From: Leptasterias polaris
Lineage: Eukaryota > Echinodermata > Asteroidea > Forcipulatida > Asteriidae
DNA length: 64,000 bases
Direction: 5' to 3'
Assembly (NCBI GenBank): GCA_037783415.1
Contig: JAZGTN010000097.1
Span: forward strand, 3,100,001 to 3,164,000
A program made the position numbers and the translations under genes. The notes beneath the pieces were generated by a model. That model saw nothing but the letters and a program-made list of their open reading frames with translations, had not been told where the DNA came from and ran no database searches. This document shows, piece by piece, positions 53,101 through 59,532 of the stretch; the first letter of the stretch is position 1, and each line of letters begins with the position of its first letter.

Positions 53101-56100
53101 TGGCGTTACCGGATAGTGATTGTTTTGACTGTACACTGTGTGCCTGTGTGGCGGATTTGGATTGGGATGCACATAATGAGATCCTCATCGGCACATATGG
53201 TCAGGTAAAGATTCTTTACTTATACTGACAGTATCAGTATTTACAAACACGCTCAAGTTTTTGGTAGAGTAATAGTTTATTGAGTTACAGATTTTTATCT
53301 GGCTGTGCTATGTAACAATTCCTCAAGATGCCCCTTTGGTTGACACTGGCATCTGGGATAAAGAATATTATTTGTTTTTTATCCTTACACTGATGTGTAT
53401 TAAGCACTGTATACTCTGTTTATACTGTGGACTTTCCCAAGTTCTGTGAAAAAACCCAATGGCAAATCACTTGGGTGGGATTCGAACCCACATCCTTTGC
53501 ATTGCTAGAGCAGATGTCTAATACCACCAGACCACCAACCAGCCCGGTGGCTAGAGGCAGTTAGAATTCTATGTTTTAGCAGCGGGTATCGCAGCGATTT
53601 AATACATGTTAATTCTAACAACTGTGAAACTGACATATAAATTTTCTGGCTTATCATTGGTTGAATATAGGAACTACTCTGCTACAAATACTTCCCCAGT
53701 GATGATGTGAACCCAAAAAGCAGTGAGGGAAACAAAGCATCAAACGAAACCGAGGATGACAACAATCTGAGAAGCCCAGTGTTGAGACAAGAGGATGGGG
53801 ACATTCTGGAAGATGATATACTGGAACATCCGGAAGGAGAAGAGCGGGAACCAGACGTGGTTGAGGATGGAGAGGAGAATGCTTGCCAGGGAGATGGACA
53901 TCTTCGGGGAGGAGAGTACCGCCTTGTATGGCAGAGAAGCTTTGCCCATCCACTCCTTGCCATGAAATATGTGGATTTGATGTCTGATGGATTGTATGAA
54001 CTCATATTGTTATCCCAGAAGGGAGTGCATATCCTCCAGGTGGGTGTAGAGTCCACTTTTTATACATTGCAAACTATAGATTATTATAATATATTTCTGG
54101 TAATGAAACCAAGGATCTTAATCACTGCAGCCCGTGAGCCTGAGGAAACCTGTAAACAAGGGTGCTTTCTATGTGAACCAGAAACACCAGGGTTAACCTG
54201 TACTCGTCCTCAATAAGTGTTCTGGGTTCTTTTACGTGCACTACCAATCCTAGTACAGGGGACCAACGGCTTAATGTCCGATCCCAAGGAATAAGCAATT
54301 ATGGTAAAGTATCTTGCTCAAGGACACAAGTGCCACGACAGGGAGCTGAACCCACACTCTGCTGTTCAGAAACACCAAAGCTTGAGCTCTTAACTGCTCG
54401 GCCACGACACGCCACCATAAGGTCATTTATTCTTGAATACTTGGATTACGGATTTCTAAGCTACAAATATGAGCGGGGACCGGGAAAAAAAAACCCCAAA
54501 AACAAAAAAACATGGCCGGGATTACGGATTTTCCAGCTCACAAAATCGGGCGGGCGGGAAAAAAAACAAAAAACAAACGCCAAAAAAAGAAGGCACGCGG
54601 GCGGCTTCTAAAACGAATGTAAACTATAGACCTTCATGTAAATATAAGGCCTTGCGCTAACTTTTTCACTTGACTAAACCGCCGGGCTTGTCAACATAAC
54701 AGTACGTTTCTAGCTCGCACAATTTTTCACTAGCCGGAAATTCGAGAACAAAATTCTGAGCGCAATCAACCCGCAAAAAAACCCCCCAAAATACAACAAA
54801 ACAAAACCAAATTAGAAAGAGAAAATCTTAAATTATACAGTTAAATACTCTATCCTAAAGTGGTCATTTTTGTAGAATGAAGCCGGAACGTTCTGTATTT
54901 TTGTAGAACAAGCTAAAATTTCCACGGAAGTGTGCTCTGTTTTGACCATGCTGCCGACGGAATGTGCGTGAGTACCAGCAACAACAATGCTGTTTAGATA
55001 GGTTAAGCGCATACCAGCGAATAATGTTATTGCAATGTCGGGGACACACCAAATTAAAAACATCCACTCGAAAAGTGCCGCGAAACGCTGACCACATTGC
55101 GATCACAATGTACACAACGCACACACCCGCGTGTGACACACACAAGCATAATCTTTTCCAATTTACAGGCTTGTAGTCTTCGCTATTTCGCTATAATTAA
55201 CCTATCTGCGCATGCTCAGTAAAAGCGGTTGCTTTTACTGAGCATGCGCAGATAGGTTAATTATTTGTTCAAGGCGTTTGTAACTGGTTTTTGTATGCTA
55301 TAGCGCAATTTCATAAATAGAGGGCGATTGCTTTCGCTCTATCGCATTGTTGTGAAACGCCCTCTAGCGTTAAAATTTTCTTACATTTATTGTTGCACGA
55401 ACAGTAACGAAATAGCGAAGCCTGTAAATTGGAAATGATTATGCTTGTGTGTGTCGCACGCGGGATCGTGCATTGTGTACATTGTGATCGCAATGTGGTC
55501 AGCGTTTCGCGGCACTTTTCGAGTGGATGTTTTTAATTTGGTGTGTACCAATGGACAAGATAATAAGATGTGAAATGCCCTTTGGATCGGGCGGCGATTC
55601 CGTAATCCAAGTAATCACAAAAAAATGGCCTAAGTAGTTATGTTAATAAACTTATTGAGCTTTGAAAGGGGAATAGGTTGGTGAAAGTACCACTGCAGGA
55701 CTTCTCATTAACAAACCACTGATATCCTCTTTGGGAGAAAAGGGTTCCAATCGAGGTAGAACATGTACTCTGATTGGGAAAGGTTTGGGTGGTAACGACC
55801 TCGTTGGCTCTTTGGTAGAAGCCATAACTACTACTTCTGCAGCACAGTGATCGTAAGTCTTGTTATGGGTGTGATAATTATACATTCTTGTTAAAGCTCC
55901 AGCATATTGCTGCATATGTTTTGGTGGCTTGATCACCAAGTCGTACGATCTTCTGTAACTTGATGAACACTTGAGCTGAAAAAGTTAGTTCAGTTGCTAT
56001 TTATTTAGCAAAAGTGCTAAAAGGGTGGACATTCATGCTATAGAAATCTCACTCACTTTCAGGCTAATTATCGGTGTGAAAGAGCTTCTTCTCCCTGTAT

Positions 56101-56271
56101 ATGAACTTACTTAACTGGCATATTGAACTGGGCCACTTTTTTGTGTACCTCAAAAATCCAATTCAAACTACAAGTTTTTAACTATTTTGTCCTTTTAACT
56201 TGTCATTCCAGCATGATTTGATGGAAGCAGCACGCATGTGTGCAGAAAGACTTACTGATATCCCTGCATAA
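43901..56271 (+). CDS. KPTN: Kaptin, KICSTOR subunit (complete)
   Basis: Kaptin was first described as an actin-associated protein. With ITFG2, KICS2 and SZT2 it forms KICSTOR, which holds GATOR1 on lysosomes and so keeps mTORC1 off when amino acids or glucose are low. Eleven exons join in frame (43901-44114, 45144-45226, 46300-46387, 47967-48027, 48409-48478, 49155-49231, 49856-49962, 51077-51284, 53069-53204, 53671-54039, 56212-56271), giving 490 codons plus stop; human is 436. Recognisable stretches are [82 protein letters not shown] and [20 protein letters not shown]. The last two hold FG-GAP/VCBS-like Asp loops of the beta-propeller. The extra length is mainly an acidic insert in exon 10 of this list. 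It is divergent from PNO1 across a shared promoter. Confidence 0.96.
44115..45143 (+). other. KPTN intron 1 with G-rich tracts
   Basis: No exon recognised. Two poly-G runs of 13-15 bases at about 44540-44553 and 44604-44617 lie inside a G/T-rich stretch (44450-44700) with imperfect GTTTTGTTGTGAGGGTTTAGTGGG repeats. Confidence 0.65.
45144..45226 (+). CDS. KPTN: KPTN exon 2
   Basis: Encodes [20 protein letters not shown] then VVGITFTK (human [27 protein letters not shown]). Acceptor ATTTGTATAG, donor AAG|GTTAGG. Confidence 0.95.
45479..45854. repeat. TTAA-flanked MITE, GGCACTGAACACG family, copy 3
   Basis: TTAA on both sides (45479-45482, 45851-45854), terminal inverted repeats beginning AGGCACTGAACA(C/T)GTTTGG, and a central palindrome AGGCTTCATGCATGAAG. 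It is the inverse of 962-1334, in KPTN intron 2. Confidence 0.85.
46300..46387 (+). CDS. KPTN: KPTN exon 3
   Basis: Encodes [20 protein letters not shown] then ADFNLDRDS, equivalent to human [20 protein letters not shown]. Acceptor CATCTACAAG, donor CAC|GTGAGT, exit phase 1. Confidence 0.93.
46503..47292. repeat. MITE, TAGGGTC family, copy 2, with internal tandem expansion
   Basis: Ends GGTAGGGTC (46503-46511) and GACCCTACC (47284-47292). The body matches 477-909. It lies in KPTN intron 3. The extra length comes from the 42-bp array at 46871-47250. Confidence 0.75.
46871..47250. repeat. 42-bp minisatellite, nine copies
   Basis: Units begin at 46871, 46913, 46955, 46997, 47039, 47081, 47123, 47165 and 47207. 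Each reads ATACTATCAACAGCTGCAGT followed by GTTTCTTACTAAGTAAGTTTTT. Copies are nearly identical, so the expansion is recent. The sister element at 477-909 has one unit. Confidence 0.97.
47395..47700. repeat. SINE-like repeat tail region
   Basis: Begins TAATAATAATACCAGATATT then TATATAGCGCATAATGCAGG, the inverse of the SINE tail seen at 24862-24930 and similar to 6495-6560. The rest was not recognised. Confidence 0.4.
47967..48027 (+). CDS. KPTN: KPTN exon 4
   Basis: 61 nt encoding [20 protein letters not shown] plus a split codon. Equivalent to human FTPFQLCHAE. Acceptor TTTGGATTTGCAG, donor AGA|GTAAGT. Confidence 0.9.
48165..48325. repeat. MITE, GACGTTTCGACCCTAGC family
   Basis: TTTCGACCCTAGTGGAGTCT and GAGAAAGACTCTGCTTTG face each other around a short loop. 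It lies in KPTN intron 4, between two short exons. Confidence 0.6.
48409..48478 (+). CDS. KPTN: KPTN exon 5
   Basis: Encodes [20 protein letters not shown] then YKE, matching human ETVFLLSGNDPAIHLYKE. Acceptor TTGTCTTTGTAG, donor GAG|GTAAAC. Confidence 0.95.
49155..49231 (+). CDS. KPTN: KPTN exon 6
   Basis: Encodes [20 protein letters not shown] then EDLPS and two bases of the next codon. Matches human FEEQPVENLFPEL. Acceptor GGTCTTGGCAG, donor AT|GTAAGT. Confidence 0.95.
49856..49962 (+). CDS. KPTN: KPTN exon 7
   Basis: Encodes [20 protein letters not shown] then [15 protein letters not shown] (human [27 protein letters not shown]). Acceptor GTTGTCCTCAG, donor ACT|GTAAGT. Confidence 0.96.
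50323..50611. repeat. TTAA-type MITE, TAGGATC variant
   Basis: Begins TTAAAGGTAGGATCATAC and ends GAGTCTACCTTTATAA; the ends are inverse repeats over about 12 bp. KPTN intron 7. Confidence 0.5.
50880..51058. repeat. Palindromic MITE, GACGTTTCGACCCTAGC family, best copy
   Basis: Left arm TGGCCTGACGTTTCGACCCT then AGCGGAGTCTTTCTCGAAGG; the right arm is its near-complement (AGAAGGACTCTGTTAGGG...ACGTCAGGCCA). The right end CAGTTTGCAACAGCTGATTC runs into the polypyrimidine tract of KPTN exon 8. Confidence 0.7.
51077..51284 (+). CDS. KPTN: KPTN exon 8
   Basis: Encodes [20 protein letters not shown] then [12 protein letters not shown], a Ser/Asp-rich loop, and [18 protein letters not shown]. The acceptor TATTTTTTTTCAG sits 18 bp after the right end of a MITE (50880-51058). 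Confidence 0.95.
51494..51937. repeat. 18-bp minisatellite, about 24.7 copies
   Basis: The unit is AGTTGTATGGTTGGGTAG with G/A-type variants (AGTAG, TTTGG) at two positions. Because 18 is a multiple of 3, most frames on both strands stay open (RVVWLG and TTLPNH repeats). It lies in KPTN intron 8 and is not coding. Confidence 0.97.
51984..52050. repeat. 16-bp tandem repeat, four copies
   Basis: TGACAGGTCATGGATT repeated four times with small changes. Confidence 0.9.
52221..52268 (+). CDS. Possible 48-nt in-frame cassette exon of KPTN
   Basis: Strong acceptor (GGATTTTTCTTTTTCAG) and good donor (CAG|GTATTT) bound exactly 48 nt with matching phases: it accepts AG from exon 8 and passes AG to the next exon. 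It would insert [16 protein letters not shown]. Direct joining of 51284 to 53069 gives the conserved VVYRNVLSNG without it, so if real it is alternative. It was not counted in the 490 codons. Confidence 0.35.
52588..52770. repeat. 80-bp tandem duplication with an internal 23-bp duplication
   Basis: ATGGCAAAATCTTTACCCAG at 52588 recurs at 52668. The second copy has an extra CTTTACCCAGCTTTATACAA unit, showing two rounds of slippage. Confidence 0.85.
52909..52981 (+). repeat. tRNA-like pseudogene or SINE head
   Basis: GGCTAGATAGCTCAGTTGGT...GATTCAAGTCC...TCTAGTC has a seven-base acceptor stem with one wobble, box A and box B in order, and GTT in a seven-base loop. The anticodon and T stems have several mismatches, so it is probably not a working tRNA. 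It ends 87 bp before KPTN exon 9. Confidence 0.5.
53069..53204 (+). CDS. KPTN: KPTN exon 9
   Basis: Encodes [40 protein letters not shown] and GTYGQ (human [33 protein letters not shown]). It carries an Asp-rich FG-GAP-like loop. Acceptor TACATGTAG, donor CAG|GTAAAG. Confidence 0.96.
53368..53600 (-). repeat. tRNA-derived SINE, second family, uninterrupted copy
   Basis: Minus strand: GGTCTGGTGGTATTAGACAT and GGGTTCGAATCCCACCC. Continuous across the point where the hAT-like element split the 37.3-kb copy. Confidence 0.7.
53671..54039 (+). CDS. KPTN: KPTN exon 10, with acidic insert
   Basis: 123 codons, phase 0 on both sides. Conserved ends ELLCYKYF and [20 protein letters not shown], then [20 protein letters not shown]. 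Between them lies about 65 residues of low-complexity sequence with some 24 Asp/Glu (for example [20 protein letters not shown]), where human kaptin has a short loop. Donor CAG|GTGGGT. Confidence 0.96.
54210..54416 (-). repeat. tRNA-derived SINE, minus strand
   Basis: Same family as 34968-35129 and almost identical over 54300-54416. It ends directly at the TAA target of the Harbinger-like element. Confidence 0.75.
55044..55546. repeat. Fold-back structure, arms of about 145 bp
   Basis: 55044-55190 (ACACACCAAATTAAAAACAT ... TCGCTATTTCG) is matched by its near-complement at 55401-55546. Between the arms lie the perfect palindrome 55194-55263 and a small TAGAGGGCG...CGCCCTCTA element (55318-55369). 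Confidence 0.9.
55194..55263. repeat. Perfect palindrome, 33-bp arms and 4-base loop
   Basis: The left arm (55194-55226) and right arm (55231-55263) are exact complements around GGTT. The arms contain CTGCGCATGCTCAG, close to the NRF1 motif TGCGCATGCGCA. Confidence 0.97.
55652..55975 (-). CDS. Unassigned minus-strand open frame with terminal-exon look
   Basis: Not recognised. Open for 107 codons from a good minus-strand acceptor (CTAACTTTTTCAG at 55976-55988) to TAA at 55652-55654. The composition is protein-like and Pro/Ser/Tyr-rich ([40 protein letters not shown]). It could be the last exon of an antisense gene overlapping the KPTN 3' end, but no partner exon was found to the right. It lies 22 bp outside the Harbinger-like element. 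Confidence 0.25.
   Translation of the reverse strand, partial: LKCSSSYRRSYDLVIKPPKHMQQYAGALTRMYNYHTHNKTYDHCAAEVVVMASTKEPTRSLPPKPFPIRVHVLPRLEPFSPKEDISGLLMRSPAVVLSPTYSPFKAQ
56212..56271 (+). CDS. KPTN: KPTN terminal coding exon
   Basis: 19 codons plus TAA (56269-56271), encoding [19 protein letters not shown]. It continues VHILQ as in human VHILQHSLIQASELVLTRL but stops earlier. Acceptor AACTTGTCATTCCAG. Confidence 0.85.
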   Translation, partial: HDLMEAARMCAERLTDIPA

Positions 56272-56349
56272 ACTTCACAGGAAGAAACAAGGTGACGAGA
56301 ACTCCTAACATTAAAGGCACGGCACTGATGGAGAGATGGACACTGACTT

Positions 56350-56484
56350 GAGGAATCACCTAGGACTCTGTAAGATGGGAACCGGAGGAATCACCTAGGA
56401 CTCTGTAAGATTGGAACCTGAGGAATCACCTAGGACTCTGTAAGATTGGAACCTGAGGAATCACCTAGGACTCTGTAAGATGGA
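56350..56484 (+). repeat. 35-bp tandem repeat in KPTN 3' UTR, four copies
   Basis: Units start at 56350, 56385, 56420 and 56455: GAGGAATCACCTAGGACTCT then GTAAGATTGGAACCT. Nearly identical. Confidence 0.95.
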
Positions 56485-56572
56485 GAGTCAGGATTCAAGC
56501 TTGTATGTACTTGGATATTCACAACATGTGAACTGGCAGTTGCTAAAGCCTGCATGTAGGGCACCCTCATTA

Positions 56573-56578
56573 AATAAA
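56573..56578 (+). terminator. Candidate KPTN poly(A) signal
   Basis: AATAAA about 300 bp after the stop codon. A second, at 56766-56771, is also plausible. Confidence 0.4.
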
Positions 56579-56645
56579 TGACCGAGTGGATGACACCACC
56601 AGGATTTCCTTCACTTTTGTTGGATTAGACTCCTACAAAGAAATT

Positions 56646-56750
56646 ATTTTATTTTGGACCATGTAAAAAGGTTACAGCGCCCTCTACTGGTGCCAAGGAA
56701 AAATAAGTAGAGGGCGCCATAACTTTAGTTATGGTCTAAAATGTAATAAT
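56646..56750. repeat. Inverted-repeat element with AGCGCCCTCTACT ends
   Basis: ATTTTGGACCAT...ACAGCGCCCTCTACT faces AGTAGAGGGCGCCATAAC...ATGGTCTAAAAT. It would form a stable hairpin in the KPTN 3' UTR. Confidence 0.8.
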
Positions 56751-57896
56751 TACAGTTATTTGTGCAATAAACATTAACTATAGTATGGATTCTGGCTGTG
56801 TTCATGGTACACCTGGTTAAAGACACATTACTATAAAAACAAGTATCAATTAACATTTTGACATAGCTTTAGCAAATGCCATTCTTTGCAGACAAACAGA
56901 CGATTGATTCAGAACTATTTCAACAAAATTATACAAATATTGGTTATTGATCTGTTCATAGTGGAACACCACTAGATTGGTATACTCATGTGTGAGCAAT
57001 GAGACATTTTGTAAGGCCAAACTGCTGAAATGGACTTAACAACTTTCTTTCCATTTCAAAGAAACGATAGAAGAAAAAGATTGTTTGTTGCCAAATTTTT
57101 AAAAACCAAGAAACTTCCTGATGCATACTCATAACCTTCACATTGTTGCTTATCAATTTTGTATGATTATGTCTTAGCAACTGCATGCGTACATTTCTTT
57201 TCTTGCTAGAAGTCTTGGGTCTGTTGAAAGCCAAAGGCTTATTTGACCCACCTCATCAAAGACTAAATGTAGACACTAAAGAGGGGCATTAGCTGACGAC
57301 AAAGAAATTAGAAGCGATACATTTTTTTATAATCAAGGTTTTTCAAGTATTTGTTTAAATTAGTTTTGAATTGGTTAATAGAAAGAGCTGAGACAACCTC
57401 ATATGAGAAGCTGTACTTCCGAACATGAAGTCTGCAATGCTGTTTGTAAAGCTTCTTGCTATTGTACTTTTTGTTTTACTTCTTCCTGTCTTGCATCCTT
57501 GTCTGTCCCCAAGTTAGCGCAAAAAAGCATTTTTACTTCATCCATACCTATATGTTGTCCCTTATATAATTTGCTACAAACAAATGTATATTTGCTTTTC
57601 CAATGACAGCATTGAAATAAATGTACCGGTACTTGAATTGAAAAATGTTCTTTTCTGATACTTCCAGTATGTTGATTTGGACTGCACAGTCAAAATAACC
57701 GAGTTAATTTTTATTTATTTACCCCCTTCATGTTTTAAATAATGAATTGAAAATGCGAGTTTTAGTGTGTGGTCAATCGAACCATACATTTATGATACAT
57801 AAAAGTATAGTTGAAATCTTTTGGAACTTGCTTAAAAACTTAAAAATGCATTGTTGAAATCTTGAATGTAAATTTCTAAGTTCTGCAAAAAGGTTA

Positions 57897-58730
57897 AGGG
57901 TCATCGTTTGTTTTATGTCAACGTAAGGTTGATTTATCGCAAGAATTATCAAGAAAGATACTATAAAAATGCACCTGTGAAAGTTTCAGTTGAATACAGT
58001 GCCTACCAGTTGAGGAAACAGTCATGTTATTTTTTCATCACGATTGTCAAATCCATCCTCGATAGCGAGGTGATAATGGTTCTAACTGCATCTCTGGCCA
58101 CAGCATTCACAAATGGACACCACATTCACAAATGGACACCACATTCACAAATGGACACCACATTCACAAATGGACACCACAGAGATTTCAATTTCTCAAC
58201 AGACTTTTATTGACTTCTAATCAACGGGGGCACTTCAGACAAAATAGTTTGGCAGGATGCTTACCGGTACTACCATTACCATCTTCAGAACTAGCAGGCT
58301 TTCATATAGAATTTTTTTTTTTAAATCAGGGTCATTACCCAAATTTGACCTTATCTTTACAGGGTCTGTATACGTTTGGTAATGACTCTGAAAATTAATG
58401 GCAATAAAAACTTACTTGGTAAGAAGTACATCAGCTTTGGGTAGTATAATGAATTTGGAGAAACTTTTAACTACGGTTATGGAAAAATATATCACTTTTT
58501 ATTCCCCCAAATTTGAATCTGAGCCCGTAACACTTCTCAGACTGTGTATTCCTATGGGGAATATTCTTCCTGCGTGGAAATATTGGCTCCGGTTTTACGG
58601 TGATATCTAAAAAACGCGACCACCTTTTGAAGTGAAATTTTCACAGGTTAGTTTTATTGTATATACCTACATTTATATAGGATTAACAAAATCAGTAGGC
58701 TCCAATAACTAAACATATACAGCACCTTTA
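57897..58730. repeat. MITE relative, TTAA type, copy 3 of the 477-909 family
   Basis: Shares AAGAAAGATAC, GTTTCAG(C/T)TGAATACAGT, CATCTCTGGCC and TAAAAACTTACTTGGTAA with 477-909 and 46503-47292. The right end CAGCACCTTTAA is of the TTAA type. Boundaries are approximate. Confidence 0.5.
58104..58179. repeat. 19-bp tandem repeat, four copies
   Basis: CATTCACAAATGGACACCA, perfect copies. A single CATTC(A/G)C...GA(A/C)C-like sequence is present at this place in the sister MITEs, so it grew inside the element. Confidence 0.95.
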
Positions 58731-59446
58731 AGGTTGTTGTTTTGATAACAGCTGTATGAGAAAGAAATAGACAATTAATCAGACAAAGACTCTATTGGTT
58801 TTTTTCTTGAAGAAATATCATTGGACCATTCGGTGCTTTTATTAATACTCTCAATAATGAACAATTGATAAAGATGAATACTCCATGAGTGCGGGACACT
58901 TTAAGACATTGTCTAAACACAAGACGTGTGAAGTCAGGATGAGAAGTAGAAGAAGAAATAACACAATAAGTAACAGTCGTCCCTCTGACAGAGCTAACTT
59001 AATACAGTCCACATGTACAGTATTCAAGCTTAAACGCTATGTACAGAATGTACACAAAGGTTATGGGGGGATCTTCTTGTATGTAAAACACACACACAAT
59101 GAATAACCCGTGCGACAATGGTATCCCACTTTTTCTTTTCTAACAACAAACAGAAGACCTTTCACGTATAGTTAAAAAAAACTTTGTGTGTTGTTGAGTT
59201 TTCTGCCGACTTTCAGATGTCCATGTTCTGAGAGGGCAGTAAAGACAAGCGCTTGTAAAACAGTCATTTTAACAGTTAATAAATTCTCCATACTGAACTA
59301 TGCATGCATTTAAGCATAACTTTATCTACTACACGGTGTTGTCCCATTTATGTACAAAGTGGCCATGACTGTTTATACATCCAACTAAAACAGAAGTGAA
59401 GAGTGGACTATGTAATTCTACATGACAGTGATCTAATGTTATTACA

Positions 59447-59532
59447 GACTTGTAGAACAAGATTTGAACGTCCAACTTGTGTGAGGAGTGACTTGTAGAA
59501 CAAGATTTGAACGTCCAACTTGTGTGAGGAGT
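59447..59532. repeat. Exact 43-bp tandem duplication
   Basis: GACTTGTAGAACAAGATTTG...GTGAGGAGT at 59447-59489 is repeated without change at 59490-59532. Confidence 0.97.

Larger units (their letters stand above)
54421..55630. mobile_element. Harbinger-like non-autonomous transposon with TAA target duplication
   Basis: Left end GGTCATTTATTCTTGAATAC and right end (complement) GGCCATTTTTTTGTGATTAC, both followed by TTGGATTACGGA, give a 32-bp inverted repeat with about six mismatches. TAA flanks both sides (54418-54420, 55631-55633), as in PIF/Harbinger elements. The interior is GC-richer and contains a large fold-back (55044-55546). No transposase. KPTN intron 10. Confidence 0.75.
56272..56775 (+). 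other. KPTN 3' UTR
   Basis: Follows the TAA at 56269. Contains a four-copy 35-bp tandem repeat, an inverted repeat (56646-56750) and AATAAA at 56573-56578 and 56766-56771, either of which could end the transcript. Confidence 0.65.

Noticed and set aside
56100..56170. Possible extra minus-strand exon feeding the 55652-55975 frame
   Set aside because: The GTAAGT donor would join in the wrong phase and the upstream acceptor is poor.
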